Below, one piece after another: positions 11,029-23,984 of a stretch of DNA of 64,000 nt. Below the pieces are notes generated by a model that had not been told where the DNA came from, searched no databases, and saw nothing but the letters and a program-made list of their open reading frames with translations. Origin of the DNA: Dasypus novemcinctus (taxonomy: Eukaryota; Chordata; Mammalia; Cingulata; Dasypodidae). Within the stretch, counting starts at the first letter, position 1; each line of letters begins with the position of its first letter. The stretch is from contig NC_080683.1 of the NCBI RefSeq assembly GCF_030445035.2, positions 89,055,675-89,119,674 of the forward strand. Reading direction: 5' to 3'. Made by a program: the position numbers and the translations under genes.

Positions 11029-12424
11029 TTTTTGAAGGTGAATGTTCAGGCTTTATTGGGGAAGTTCGCACTGCCAGTGAAAGAATGGCCCCTCTCCAGC
11101 CTCCTCGACTGCAGTGGCCTCTGCAGTCAGGGGCTCAGGGTCCCCAGGTCCCTGTCCCTCTGCCCTGAAGCCAAAGAAGCTGATGGGCTGGCAGGCCAGG
11201 GTACACAGGCTGACGAGGCAGGCGGTCTGTGTGGTGCTGAAGTTGGGCATGGCCACCAGTAGCACAATCTGGTCCTCAGGGACTCAGACAACTTTGGAGC
11301 CAAAGCTGGGGGCACTGCCACAAAAGTAGACATGAGGACACTCAGAGAAGATGAATAGGTCTGTTCTGTAGGAAGGGTAGCACCCCAAGGTGTCAGGGGC
11401 TGTGGGACTGAGGTGACAGGTTTGCAGGGTCCACTCGAGGGTCTCCAGGTGGTCCTCCATGCTTCTGTACTGGAAAATGTCACTCATGTTCTGCCCCAAT
11501 GACGCCGGGAACATGATGCCATTGACAGAGGCCTTGTAGGGGTTGGTGACCAGTTGGAGCGTGCAATAGGCAGTGGCCAGCGGGAATATGCACGGGTGCA
11601 AGGGCTGCTGGGGCAGCCTGTAGTTGGTGGGGTCAAACTCACCCGGCATCACAGCCACGGGCACCAAAGCACTCAGCTACAGGAGGATCTCGTCCAGCAT
11701 CTTGACAGCCTCCACGCTGGCTGCCTGCATCTTCTTGGTCAAGTACTTTGCCTTGGTGATGGAGTCTCTGCTCTGGGTGTTTTGGCTGAGGAGGTTTCCG
11801 GCGAGGATGACCCAGGAGATGTAGGCAGCACAGCCTTGCTCGGCGTCGTCACCGAGCTGCCCCGTCATCATGTCCACCAGCAGCTGGTTGCCCAACAGGC
11901 TCTCGCCTCTGCCTCCACCGAGACCCAGACCTAACACGAGCAGCACGGACTGGTCTGTGTCAAGGGGTGCCACGGGTTTCTGGGGGGCAAGGTCTGCAAA
12001 GCAGTGGTCCTCCACCACAAACTTCCCCATCATCTTTCACGGAGCCAAACACAGCCGGGACGGTCCCTGTAACCAACGTGGATGCGTCGATGGTGCCTTC
12101 CAGTTTGATGTGCTGCAACTCGTCCTCCAAGATCAGCTCATTGTCTGGGTAAGTGTATTTGCTCCGAGGAGGCTGGGGGAGCAGGCTGTGCCCCTCACTG
12201 ACTTCTTGCAGCATGGAAGTCTGGAGCTGCATGCCTTAAAGAGAGTCCCCACCACACAGCATTTCTCCCCAGGCTGCAGCTGACACAGCTTCTTCACTTG
12301 AACTCCACCGCCTCAGTGCTGCTGGGCCTGGCTCACCAGGAAGGGCATCAGGTGGATGAGGCGTGTGGCGTAGATGTGGGCATACTGCCAGCTGAAGTGA
12401 TGCTCCCCTAGCCTGAACACAAAG
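11029..12424 (-). pseudogene. POLD2: POLD2 processed pseudogene (DNA polymerase delta subunit 2), 5'-truncated
   Basis: Minus-strand translation in pieces matches the POLD2/p50 accessory subunit in order: [169 protein letters not shown]. No introns separate these parts. AATAAA lies just past the stop (minus strand, near 11,060-11,055), as expected of a retrocopied mRNA. The first ~50 residues are absent, and several frameshifts and stops break it (for example between the 'CFADL' and 'VCGGGPL' frames near 12,030). The intact parent, a scaffold of replicative polymerase delta, would be elsewhere. No function inferred. Confidence 0.93.
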
Positions 12425-12591
12425 GCATCTGGTAAATGTTCATGGACCAAGAGCATATATTACCTTCTCATGGAATGACAAGAAAGTATCAAAAGATTGT
12501 ATTTATAAGAATTCTGAAGGTGGGAAATTGAACATATATGCTTTACATGGATTTCCAGAATTTAGAAAAGCATTTGGGCTCTTTCTTTTTA

Positions 12592-12890
12592 TTACACAAA
12601 TTTAGTGGCTTGAAACTACATCAATATATCTCTCACAGTTCTGGAGGATAGAAGTCCAAGATTAGGGTGTCAGCCCATTCATTTATCCCCTAAAGTCTCT
12701 AGGGTAGAATTCTTCCTATCTTTCTCCAGCTACTGGTGGATCCACACATTTTTTGGATTGAGAAGCATAACTCCAGTCCCTCCTTTCCTCTATACAGGAC
12801 CATCTTTTCCCCATGTGTTTCTGAGTCCAAATTCACTCTTTCAAGGAGACCACTTACATTGGATTTAAGGCCCAAAGTAATCCACCATGA
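12592..12890 (-). mobile_element. MLT1-type MaLR LTR fragment (fossil)
   Basis: On the minus strand the text follows the MLT1/MaLR LTR family, including 'cctccagaactgtgagag' and the nearby 'cttggacttc' block. It is a partial, strongly diverged solo LTR with no internal region seen. MLT1 elements are ancient, dating from about the radiation of placental mammals. It is a broken relic. Confidence 0.65.
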
Positions 12891-12895
12891 CCTCT

Positions 12896-13215
12896 TTTTT
12901 TTTTTTAAATAAAATCTTATTGAAGTATATCATACACTCATGCCCATATATAAACAGTAAGAGTGTAATAAACGTGAAATTACAAAACAAACATGCATCT
13001 CATCATACTGGGGTCCCATACATCACCCTACCACCAACACTTTGCATTGTTGTTAAACGTTTGTTACAAAGTGTGAAAGTATGATATAACCCATATCATA
13101 CATTTGGTGTGTTTTACCCCAACCCACCTGATTATTAACACCCTATATTAGTATTATATATTTGTTATAGTTCATGAGAGAATGTTCTCATATTTGTTCT
13201 GTTAACCACATTCAT
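12896..13215 (-). mobile_element. L1 3' UTR fragment
   Basis: A T-rich start is followed by text closely parallel to 62,306-63,200 ('gattattaacaccctatatt' occurs in both), so both are antisense 3' tails of one L1 subfamily. The 5' truncation is typical of L1. It directly abuts the MLT1-type LTR fragment. Confidence 0.65.
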
Positions 13216-13814
13216 TTGGGCTCTTTCTTAGAAAAAAAAAGTATAACAGAAGAAGCCTTAGACCAGAAAAATAAACAATCGATGAGGGTCATTTTTTTTC
13301 TAATAGAACTTCAGAGATGCTCCAAGATTGGAGAAAGCCAGTTCTGAGAATGTGGTATACAGGGTATAAATTAGTATACCTGATGAAAAGTGTATTTAAA
13401 TGTTGACTATAATTTAAAGTCATTTCTAACCCCCAAGTTAAAACTCACTATTTTTTTCTGTAAAGAAAGTACCAGGAAGGAGCTCCTTGAATGCACTTTG
13501 AACTAGAGAGCAGCAGAGTAAATCTTATGTGTTCTGGATGACCACAACAGATCTATGTATGGGGAAACTTAAGGGATGGTCATTTCTTCCAAGGAGAGAA
13601 ATATATTAAAGTGACATCACTTTGGTTTGATATCTATAATTATCACTTTAGCCATTCATTTATAATATGAGCAGGCAAGCAAAGTACCAGACATTATGGA
13701 GGAAGGTTTACATTTTGGAAAAGAAGAACTAGGTTTATGAAGCAAACAACTGACCCATCAATGAATAGATGTAATTTGAAAAATATGAAAAACATAAAAA
13801 TAACATTTTTTAAG
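13216..13814. other. unassigned sequence
   Basis: No recognised gene or repeat; AT-rich, with no long open frame. Confidence 0.35.
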
Positions 13815-14300
13815 GGAACTTTTCAGAATGTAAAGTATCAAACACACATATAATAGAGCATATAGTGAATCCAGTGCACCTTTCAACCAACTTCAATAAT
13901 TATTGATGTGTGGTCTCCAGATTATTTCGAAGCAAACCCCAGATATCCCACCATTTCATCTACAAATATTTCTGTGTATATATCTCTAAAAGATAAGAAC
14001 TTTTAAAATAATTACAATACCATATGACACCTAATAGCAGTTCCTTAACATCAAATATCCAATGTTCACATTTACTCCATTGCCTTATACATTTTTTTCC
14101 CCAGCTTGAATGATTGAATTGAGATCCAAACATTGTTATTAGTTGATGCATCTCTAAGGTTGCTTTTTAATATTTACATTTTCCTACCTGTTTCCCTTGT
14201 AATTCTTTTGTTGAAGAAATATCAATGTCAGGATTTTACTGAGTGCATCCTTATGGTCCAACTATTTAAAATGAAATTATAAAGGTTACCTCAGCATCTC
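13815..14300 (-). mobile_element. ancient L1 3' UTR fragment
   Basis: The sequence follows a mammal-wide L1M 3' UTR in antisense: phrases such as 'gaagcaaaccccagatatc', 'tatctctaaaagataag' and 'ttccttaacatcaaatatcc' are characteristic. Strongly diverged, so old. Orientation is inferred from family memory. Confidence 0.6.
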
Positions 14301-14524
14301 AAATGGATATCAATTTGGTGCTTTCTCCTCATTAGGCTTTGCTTGTCTTACGGCTTGGTGGGGAAGAAAACCCCTTCAAGGGACTTTCTCTCTTTGACCA
14401 ATCTGTGTTGGGGTCCTCATGCTACAGTGGAGTCTGGAAGTTGAGTATTGTAGCTTCCAGTCTCCAGTGTAGAGACAAGTGCAAAAGTGTTTTTGAGTGT
14501 TTTTGAGTAGTTAATCCCAGCTTT

Positions 14525-15835
14525 CACAGCGACAAAATCTATAATGTATCTTGGACTTAAATGCATCACACCTTTATGAGCAAAGCATATAAAAGACCTG
14601 AAAATCTAGAGGTAAACAATGTTCACGGATGGGACAAGGCAATTTAATAGTTTAAATATCAAGGCAATTCTAATAAAATCCTAACAAAAACTTTTGCGTA
14701 TGTGCATCTCCACAAACTGATTTCTAAATTTATAAATAATTTATCTATAAATACTAAGCTAATTTAGAAAATGAGGAGCAACAAGGGGGCACCAATCTTT
14801 TTGGCAATTATCTTATTTGCAATTAAGGCATTATTTTAAGCCATAGAAATAATTTTAAAAAAAATTTTAAAACTTGGTATTTTCATTTGGATAAAGGATT
14901 AAATTTTAAGATAAATAATGTTGGGCATGTTGCATCAGTATAGGTAGAAAAATCAAGTTGGATTACAGATACATTAAAATTTAAATATAATGGGTAAAAC
15001 AAAATTTATCAGTCAATAGGAAACTTTCTTTTGTGACTTGGAATGTAGAAAACTTAAAAAACAAATTCTCAAAGCATAAACTATGAAGAGAAAAATTAAT
15101 GTATTCTATCACATCAAAATTAACTATTTGGTCAATTCCTGCTACAATGAATTCTGGGAAGGTGTGCATTTTAGCTTTCCAGCCAGTGCTTAAAAGACAA
15201 TGAAGGGCACCAGTGACAAAATTTAAGGTAAATAACAAAATACATGCCTATACATAAGCAAGAGAAAGGATATACAATAGAAAATTAGGCAAGGATTAAG
15301 ATTAAGATATAGATATGTAAGGATATGAGATATGTAAAGAGATGAGTTTAATTGTTGAATAGTAAAAAATAAAAATAAAAATTCTGAGATACTACTTACT
15401 GAAGTACAAAAATAAAGGAAGTTGGATATCAAGTGCTGGTACAGTTGTGGGGAGGCAGGGAAAGTCCCACTCTGCTAATGGGGATATCAAAAGTGGCTTT
15501 TAAAAGAAAGTACTTAAGCAAATTAAGTCATTACTGTATAGATCTTAAATATTAGGGAAATTCTCACACACTTGCATCAGGAGGCATTTATGAGGACATT
15601 TATTACAGCATTATGTATGGTAGCAAAGAACTGGGGAATGATTAAGTTAAAGGTAGACCATATACCAGTCGGGAAAGATGAACTATGTAAACATCTAGCC
15701 ACATGACTAGATCTCCAAAACAGTTCAATTCTTTTTATGTAAAAATAAACATGCACATAAATAATATCCATGCAAATAAAACGACATACACAAATAAAAA
15801 TTAATGAGCATGTATTGAAAGAACACATATTAAAT
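14525..15835 (+). mobile_element. ancient L1 ORF2 3' portion
   Basis: Sense-strand remnants of the C-terminal half of L1 ORF2 and its 3' end: the 'aattctaataaaatcctaac' block near 14,660, later 'tcacatcaaaattaactatt', and 'tttattacagcattatgtat' with 'gaactatgtaaacatc' near 15,600-15,690. Frames are destroyed, and large parts have been lost. Confidence 0.55.
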
Positions 15836-18800
15836 ACTTTAGTTCAGGAGCCTGTAGAGGGGGAGAGAACTAGGATTGTATGGGAAGAAAGGAGTAAAAA
15901 TCTAACATAAAATGAAGAATGAAATAGAGTTCTTATAAAGACAAATGAAGAAAATGTGTCATGAATAGATGGTATGATCAATTCCATTCTGCACATCTGA
16001 CATCCATAAAATAAACAAACTTGCATACAAACCAGGTGACGTTGAGAAAGAGGAAGATCTGGCAATGAACTACCTTGGTGGAAGTGGGGCAGATGTGGGG
16101 AGGTCCCCCAGAGCTTGCCTCCCCCTACTGCTTTCATTAGTCAGCTTTAACCATTTATTGCTAGTTGCCCTCTGCAAGCATTTATATTAAGATCCCTTCT
16201 CTGAAGGGTGGTAGAACTTTGTTCCAGATGGGGGTCTCAGGAGCAAAGGACATGGTAGGCCTGGACCAGCTTTGTAAGCATGACAGGCAAGTATTTTAGG
16301 AGTTTATGTTAAAAGTTGTTGCTGTACTGATGGATTTCCTGGACTGAGAATCCCAAAGACAAAGCAGTTCATTAGATTTTATAGGCACTGAAGTCAATAT
16401 TCACCCTAGGCAATATTCCTTAGAAGATCCAGATAGATGGAGAAAAATAATTTTAAATGAAGTCCATAAAGAAATGTTACATACACTATCATCTCATATT
16501 ATTAATAATTCAGTTAAGAGACCTATGAAGAGCACAGTGGAGGATAATCTCTTTTCACCTTTGACCTCCCTACTTTTTGGATGTTCAAACACGAAAGCTA
16601 ATTAAATTTCAGTTTCTCCCCTGAAAATGTGCCAATGTATTCTGACTGCAGTAGACACTTGTCAGAAAAGAGCTGCTTCTCTAATTCATTAATTAAAATG
16701 CTAAGAATGTTTTAATTTAGAATAAGTAATTACTTGAGACAACCTTCAGAAATGAAGATTCATAATGCTGTAATAACATGAATAACTCATACTTGCTTAA
16801 TTTATGAGAAAAAAGATTTCTCTGGAAACTATGCATAAAATATTATATGTAACCAATACCATTGTACTAATATTTAACAGAGAGAAAAAAGTTAAAAACT
16901 GCAATAAAATTTTCTATTTAGGAATAAGGGAAAATCAAAGGATATCTAGGCTCTCTCCAAGCACTCGTCACCTGTGCCGAACTTATGGACTAGTAAATCA
17001 GTGAAACTAATGCACTCTATTTTATTCAATTGCTTCTTTGTTAACAGAGATTGAGAGCTAAGGCATTTTGTCAAAGTGTGTTAATAAAATGTTCTATTTG
17101 TATCTGATAATATACCAGAAATAAAACAGAAACGGACTTATTTTTGGCCATGTGCAGATATTGACACATTATGGTTTTCTGCTATTTTATGGGACTCATT
17201 TCTTTGATTTTAACCCACTTCACTACCACTCAGGGGAGTTCCTTTACTGCAGATCAACATGCATTATGGTAATCACCTATGTTAGGAAAATCCTGGGGAG
17301 TCTTCTTTTCCTGAAATATTGATTTTGGGTGTCTCCTCCTATGTTACTGAAATCATTTTTACCTCTTTTAATATTAGGCAGTTTTATGCCAGTGGTGGTG
17401 TGAAGTCACATAAAATGTAGTCTAGGACCCAGATTTCAGGATTTTGTGTTATCTTTTTTCTAAAATGAGCCAAGTTTTCTTTGAGGGTGATCAATGCTAA
17501 GTTAGGGCAAGAAAAGAAAAATAGTCTACAACATCTCAGTTGATTAGAGTAATGATACTTTCAGAGATTCCTGGGGTAGCATTGAGAGGTGACAAGAGGT
17601 CCACCCATAATGGTGCATGAATGGTAATAAATATAATCTGTTAATACCATAAAGTGAAACAGGTTATATTTGTGTAAGGGCCTTAGTTTTGTGAACATAT
17701 ATATGTATACATATATGCATATATTGTTTAACAAGTTACATGAAGTGTGTTTATAGACTATGGAAGGACATTTGTATTACACATATGAATTTTCAGTTGA
17801 AGAAATGATAGCATATAGACTGAACACTATTACAAGCCTTACACTAAAATTATTATTGCAAAAATTCCAATTGTATTTTCTTAGTAATGAATGTCAATGA
17901 TCTCAGTTTTACAACCCTGGAGTTTGTCCCTCCCCATCTCTCTTTACCAAAGTTTGCACACAGTAGTGGACAATCTGATTTTCTAACATTAAAGCCACTG
18001 TCTGCATGGACATGTGGTCTGAATCCCGAAACACAACAGTCAATAGCCTACACTATCGATTCATCATTGACAAGGAAGATTGCTTTTGCAGTAACAAGCT
18101 CATGGAGTAAGCTTCCTGCTCTGAATATATAGGAGTAAAGAGACTGATGGACAAGGGCTACTATAAAAAGGGCTGAGTTCCTGTGTTCAAATCGGGCTGT
18201 TGCAGTTGTCACATCTATTCTATTTGAGTGTGGCCCTGAGATTCAATTTTACTTCAACTTCTCCAGAAGTGGGGACTGTGTGTGTGTGCGTGTAGATAGC
18301 ACAGGCAAATTCATGGTGCTTACAATGCCAGCCACATTCACCATGAGGTTGGGGGATCCCAGGTTAAGAAATCATCCCACCCTTGAACAAATGGTGGGCA
18401 GTTGCTGCTATTTCCTTTTTCTGGCCCACTAGACCCATTAAATATGACTCTTCTGTGTTTGTTTGTTTGTTTGTTTTTGTATTTTTAAAAATCTCTGATA
18501 TTGAGTACCCAATTTAGGTGGAAGATTTGGGATAGGAATGCTGGAAGGGATTGTCTTTAATATCTCTTGATGACATCTTCAACAAACCAGAGAGAAAGTG
18601 CACTCTCTAGTGGATGTTTTAAGAAATGGCATAGACTTCGTTGTGCAAAACAGGTGGGCATTAAGTCAGTTTTTGGGGGTAACATGGGACACACATGGCT
18701 CCTTTAATCCAGGAAATGCTGGTTACTGTATTTCTGGTTACACCCAGAGTCTGAAAGACTAACTCCGGGACTGAAGGAGAACAACGGCTGAGAGAGGGGT

Positions 18801-19667
18801 GTGTGTATGCAGTGTGAGTTCTTGCTGGTTCACTCTACTGGCCTATGGAAGGTGTTAGGGTGATAGGAAGAAACTTAGGGAGGCTTTCTTCTCTTAGAGA
18901 AGAGTCAGAGGTTCTGGTCCTTTTGTCAGTGAAATACAAGAATGTGAGAGCAACTGTGATTGTGAGCTTACAAAATTCTTTTAATTCTCATTAGTCCCAA
19001 ATCACTTGGCACATAGAGAATTGGTCAGGTTTTGGAGAGCGAGCAGGAAATTTGCTCTTGAATGCTGTGATTCTTTCTCCACTGACTTCATTCTCAGTTT
19101 ACTTCTGTAATATTGTGGAATGAGACAATATTTCCATGAATGAGATAAGAAGAGCAATTGAGACAAGTGACAGTATGTGCAAATAATATCTTAAAAGCCA
19201 ATACTAGCAGAGATTGTTTCCTTTTTATTTAATTTTTTAATAATGAATATTTTCTTTTGAAAATGTACATGCCTCAAATTTCCTTTTTTTCAGTTAGAAG
19301 GACTGAAATATGTGATTAATTGAAATGAACTGGAGAAAAATCAGTGTTCCAAGGATATCAAAATGAATATCAGTTGTTAGAAATGATACTTCTAACTTAC
19401 ATAATTGAATTACCTGATTTGGAATTTTAATTTATGTTTCGAAATTAAGGAAAGCTTTTTCTCTTTCTGTTTGTTTAATTTTTCTAATGGACCTGTCAGC
19501 AATTTTGTTATTTTTTTGAAATCATGAGACACATGGCTACTTGCTCCAAACCTCCTAATCAAGTTGGATGTGAATTTGGTTATTTAGGAAAAATTTTTAC
19601 TTATCTATGCTTTGTAACTTATTTGGTTTGTTCTTAAAGAAAAATGCAAGAATAAAAAGAATTCTGT
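15836..19667. other. unassigned sequence with small simple repeats
   Basis: I find no gene here; open frames are short and lack recognisable domains. It holds an AT-rich TA/CA tract near 17,698-17,728 and a (GTTT)n run at 18,456-18,477. Diverged repeats may be present, but I could not name them by eye. Confidence 0.4.
18456..18477. repeat. (GTTT)n microsatellite
   Basis: Five to six tandem GTTT units. Confidence 0.8.
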
Positions 19668-20138
19668 GGGAAGCAGATGTGCCTCAAGTGATAGGGCCTC
19701 CGCCTACAATATGGGGGGACCTGGGTTCAATCCCTGGGGCCTCCTGGTAAAAAGAAGAAAAAGAGAAAGCATGCCTATGTGGCAAGCCTAGTGCCCCGCG
19801 GTGAGCTGAGTGCACACACGAGTGCCCGTGCAGCAAGCCAGTGCCCGCACAAGTGAGTCATGCAGCGAGAAGATGAAGCAACAAAAGAGAAACGAAGAGG
19901 AGAGTCAAGGTGAAGTGCAGCAGAAACCAGGAATGGAGGTGGTGCAAGTGACAGGGAAACTCTCTACACATCTGAGATCTCCAGGGTCAAATCCTGGTGA
20001 ATCCTAGAAGAGAAAGATGAGAAGAAAAGACTAAAAGAGAAATAGGTACATAAGATCACACAATGAATGGACACAGACAACAAGAACAGCAGAGCACGGA
20101 GAGGTGGGAGAGGGAGAGGAGGGGGTGAGGGGGAAAAA
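19668..20138 (+). mobile_element. armadillo tRNA-derived SINE, longer variant
   Basis: It begins 'gggaagcagatgtgcctcaa' and continues 'gcctccgcctacaatatggg' and 'gacctgggttcaatccctgg', which match a tRNA-like head with box A- and box B-like parts. A body with repeated 'cagcaagccagtgcc'-type phrases and a purine-rich tail follow. A second 'aagtgacagggaaactc ... gggtcaaatcctgg' phrase near 19,945-19,995 looks like a partial second tRNA-like head, so the element may be composite. More diverged than the copies at 3.5 and 9.4 kb. I see no clear target duplication. Confidence 0.75.
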
Positions 20139-20704
20139 TATGGTGCTATAGATTATATTATTACATACATATAATTAGATTATAATTTCAAACTACCAAG
20201 TTCTTTATATAAATCAGATGTGCTGATTTTTAAAGGAGTTTTTGTGTGAGGGTGAGGGTCACTTTCTATGAATTTGCTCCATATGCACAGACAGTGTGCA
20301 AGAGACAGGGACACTGAAAAGGCGGCATGTTCAGAAATGGAGACAACCAGAGTTTCTTTTTAATCCAAGTTACTCAGGAGCTCAGCAGCAGCCCAAGAGA
20401 CACAAAGGAGTGGACACCTCTTTCGACTATATTACAGGTTGGCCCAAATAATCTTTTGGTAGTACAGAGGGAGAAACACCCTGAGGAATGGCTGGTAAAG
20501 TTGAGAGTTGCAAATGTGATTTTAAAAATTATTGCTCTGAAATCAGAATAAGTTGAGTCATGCATTTTGCTTTTGTTTGGACATTTCCATACTGATTGAT
20601 TTTCACTTCAGTGGGGTTTTTTGGGGGGTGAATTTGAATACTACTGTGAAATTGTATATACTAATTGGCAGGTTGCAGCTTCATCAACTACATATTGCTA
20701 AGTT
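20139..20704. other. unassigned sequence
   Basis: Nothing recognised beyond ordinary AT-rich intergenic DNA. Confidence 0.35.
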
Positions 20705-20890
20705 AGGAAGGCAGGCATGGAGCTTTAGCCCAGTGGTTCTCAGAACTATGTGCATAAATGTTACATAGGAAGACTGCCACACATTCACAGGCCCCAAGCC
20801 CAGGGCTCTGGTTCAGTAGTTCTAAGCAGCAGATGGGGAAGTAGAATTTTAAGCAAAAATCCCAAGTGACTCTGAAGTAAGTGATTTAGG
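20705..20890. mobile_element. MER5-like hAT-Charlie relic
   Basis: 'agcccagtggttctcag' at the left end, 'caggccccaagcccagggctctg' in the middle and 'ccaagtgactctgaagtaag' at the right follow the MER5A/B non-autonomous hAT pattern. Terminal inverted repeats are only partly preserved. Ancient and inactive. Confidence 0.55.
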
Positions 20891-21129
20891 GTTATCACTT
20901 GGAAAAATACCAGCTGAGCCTAGGCAAATAATCTGAATGATTGCAACCATTCATATTTGAATTTATTGAGAAAATCATGGGATGGTTATTTGAAATTGTG
21001 GTGGGTGTATTGGAAATGTTGGGAGGTGGACCAAAGATGATGGTATGTAATTTGACTGGTATTAGGTAAATGTGAATGGACTGTAAAATGCAGGTTCTAA
21101 AGGGCATGTACTGGGGTGAGGGTGGAATT

Positions 21130-21448
21130 CCTCAAAGTCAGGGACTACGTATTTTTCTTTTCTTTATATGGTTGACTCCCACCCACCACTCAGACTCCAT
21201 TGTCATCTCACCTCCTCAGGCACCTTTCCTGACAAAGAAAGGCCACTGTCCCAGTCCCAGCCTGCCCCCTTCCCCTGAATTTGCTGAAAAAACATCATTT
21301 ACTTATGCTTACTTTTTGAGTCTCCCCTCCTCCAAAGTGTAAGCTGCAGGAGGGCAGGGGTTTTACCTGTTTTATTCATGGCTATATTCCCAGCACCTAC
21401 AGTTTGTCTGTTAATGAATAAATATTTGTTGAATGAATGAATCTACCA
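21130..21448 (+). mobile_element. L2 LINE 3' end
   Basis: It ends in 'aataaatatttgttgaatga', the classic L2 3' terminus, preceded by 'gtgtaagctgcaggagggcagggg' and 'attcccagcacctacag'. The upstream 'cacctcctcaggcacctttc' part also fits. Ancient mammal-wide element. Confidence 0.8.
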
Positions 21449-23854
21449 TCTCAGAAATCTACCTTCTCAGAAATCTGTTTCTAGTCAATATTTACAGGCT
21501 TTGTGTTCTGTTTTTTTGGGATTTATACCCCAGAGTGGAAGAATATACTGATCAGTACAGTGTCCTGCCCATTTGTCCTAGTGATTGAAAAACCTAGTTG
21601 GATATTGCCTAGTGTTCTTGATGTCCACAATTTTTCTTTTGAAAATTTGAGATTGGTAATAGAAACTTGGTATCAGTATATTTCTCACTGTCTCTCAACA
21701 CTTTAGTTAACTATTAGTAATGACCGTGGAATTCCTTGAAAAGGTGTGTGTGTGTTTGTGTATTTATCATTGGTATGACCCAAGCTCTCCACAAAGTGGG
21801 AGGATGGATGGCATTTGGAAGGCATATCAGTCACTGTTATAGATCAGGAAAATAGAGCCCCATGCCAAGTAGCTCAATAAAAGGGATTCAATATGGGGAA
21901 CTAGTTTCAAAGGTGATGGAAGAACTAAAATGGTAAAAAAAAAAAAAAAAAGATTAGACACAGCCTGGCATTTCCTAAGAGACCCAGAATGGAAGAAGGG
22001 AAGAAGGAGTTGTACTCAGAAGGGACTGGGGCTATGGAGGAGTATGGAGGCAGCGGTTGGCCATGGGAAGCTGAAAGCCCTGGAGGAGTCGCAGACCCTG
22101 CTACGGCTGCCCCCAAAGCAGAGAGGGAAGTGAAGCACTCTGGCTTTTCCTTTCCTCCACCCTCCAATCTACTGCCCACCCTCCCATCTCCTGCCCTTGC
22201 TCCAGCTGACTGAACCTGAACCGGAAGGCTGTTGGGAGGTACCTGAGAAATGCAATTTGCAGGGGTCAGCCCTCACCATAGAGAGCAGGGGAGGAGAAAG
22301 GCTGTAAGGGGACTGAGAACACATAGACAAGGGGTTGGGCAAAAGGAATTAGAAGTTCATCTTTCAGAATCTTTGTGGGTCAAGTTTGTAGCTGGATATA
22401 AATTATTTTATCAATTTGGACATATAAAATCTTCTACAGCATTGTCTGTCTTATTTGCATTTATCCAGAAACTAGAGGCTGTACCTGTTGGAATGGTAAT
22501 TGGAAGCAGTTAAATAATCATTTAAATGGATCACAAAACATCTACCGGGGACCTGGTTTGATTGAGGAGTCTCAGATTATTTATTTATTTATTTTTTTGT
22601 CTTTTTCAATTAACTGCCTCTGATGTGTCTTGCAGCCCTTGTTTTCCTGTTAGGTCTTTGGCTCCCTTAATGACATCTCAGGATAGTTCTTTTTTCCCAA
22701 ACACCTCCAGTTGTCATAACAGTTGGTTTCAAATATTAAGATCGTTTTGCATTTTCCCTCTCCCTTCTCTGTTTCTCTTTCCTCAATAAAGAATGGTCTT
22801 GTAGCTCCAGCAGCTTGGAGCTAGGGTCACTGAGATGTCTGCTCTCTCTCCTTGATTCTTTCCTTGCTTTTGCACCCCTAGAGTTGAGAGGAAAAGGAGG
22901 GAGAGGGAAGAAGACTTTTCCACAGGTCCTCATCCTTCTTTCTCTGTTGCACGTCCCTGAGTCCAGATGGGGCTGACAGTCTCCTCGACGTGGCAGGCAT
23001 TCAAATGCCAGCTGGCCAGTATGGTAGGGAATACATTCAATTTGGAGGGGCTTCCCCTTCAGACTCCCTAGTGAGGGAACATCTTCTGAGGCTTGCATTT
23101 CCTCATCTCTCAGACCCTATAACAAGTCACCCAGGTCACCTTCTTTCTGCTAGGATCACCTCACCCAGAGTTGGCTGGCTCTCCTGAAGACACGCATGTG
23201 ATGGCTGAATCCCCACCACCTTCTGCGGGATTCACTTTATTTGTGGCAAACCCACTGATGCTTACATACCAGATGGTGGGAAGCAGGCCAATTTGGTTTT
23301 CTCTCTTTCCTGGGGTCTCTCTCCTGCTTTTTACCTTAAGCTCCCAGCATCAGCCTTGGGAAAAGGGCATTATGTGAAGTCAGAGGACTTTTTCACATGA
23401 GAGAAAATTGTCAGTCCACCACTTAGTGACTTGAGTATCTAAATATTGCAGGAATTGGGGAGTGGTGGTAATTGAATGATCTCACTCCCCAAAATAGAGA
23501 GGAGTCAGGAAGGGGTTGCTACTTCACAAATTCTGCATCTTCTTAACTGATCCCTTCCAGTCAACCTTTCATCCCCTAACTAACCCCAGGGGTGGAGGAT
23601 GCATTGTTTTAGTGCAGGTTCTGATAAAATGGCTTTTTTCAGAAAGACCCATAATATGGTGATTGGCCTCAGAGCAGATGAGTCCCTGCACGTGGAATAT
23701 AGGTACTTTGGTTTCCATCAGTGTGCTTTGGTAGAGAATTTCAGGAAAACAAGAAAGTTCTACCTAGCATGTCAAAACCAACCAGGTTATACAAAAAAAT
23801 GGAATATTTTTCTTCCATTAAAATCACATTTCTAAAGACTTCTTTAATTCATTA
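21449..23854. other. unassigned sequence; possible ancient repeat at 21,830-22,330
   Basis: No gene is supported. The stretch 21,830-22,330 ('caataaaagggattcaatat', 'gctgaaagccctggaggag', 'tgagaaatgcaatttgcagg') resembles a mammal-wide interspersed repeat I have met elsewhere but cannot name with confidence. The open frames there are short and have no domain I know. Confidence 0.3.
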
Positions 23855-23980
23855 ACCTATTGATTTAACAACTGTTTATTGAGAATTTACTATTGCCAGG
23901 AATTTTAATTGAGGATAAAATTGAAAAATGAATGGCACCTGCTTTGATGAGTGTACACTCTTGTGGATAAAAAATAGGCA
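23855..23980 (-). mobile_element. L2 LINE 3' end fragment
   Basis: 'aacaactgtttattgagaat' and the following 'ttgatgagtgtacactcttg' are the reverse complement of the L2 3' terminal pattern, heavily diverged. Confidence 0.5.
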
Positions 23981-23984
23981 TTGT

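Noticed and set aside
11032-12283. POLD2-like coding text as a functional gene
   Set aside because: No introns, missing N-terminus, several frameshifts: a processed pseudogene.
21900-22513. Cluster of short open frames, GC-richer stretch
   Set aside because: No recognisable protein; the region resembles an ancient interspersed repeat, so no gene was called.
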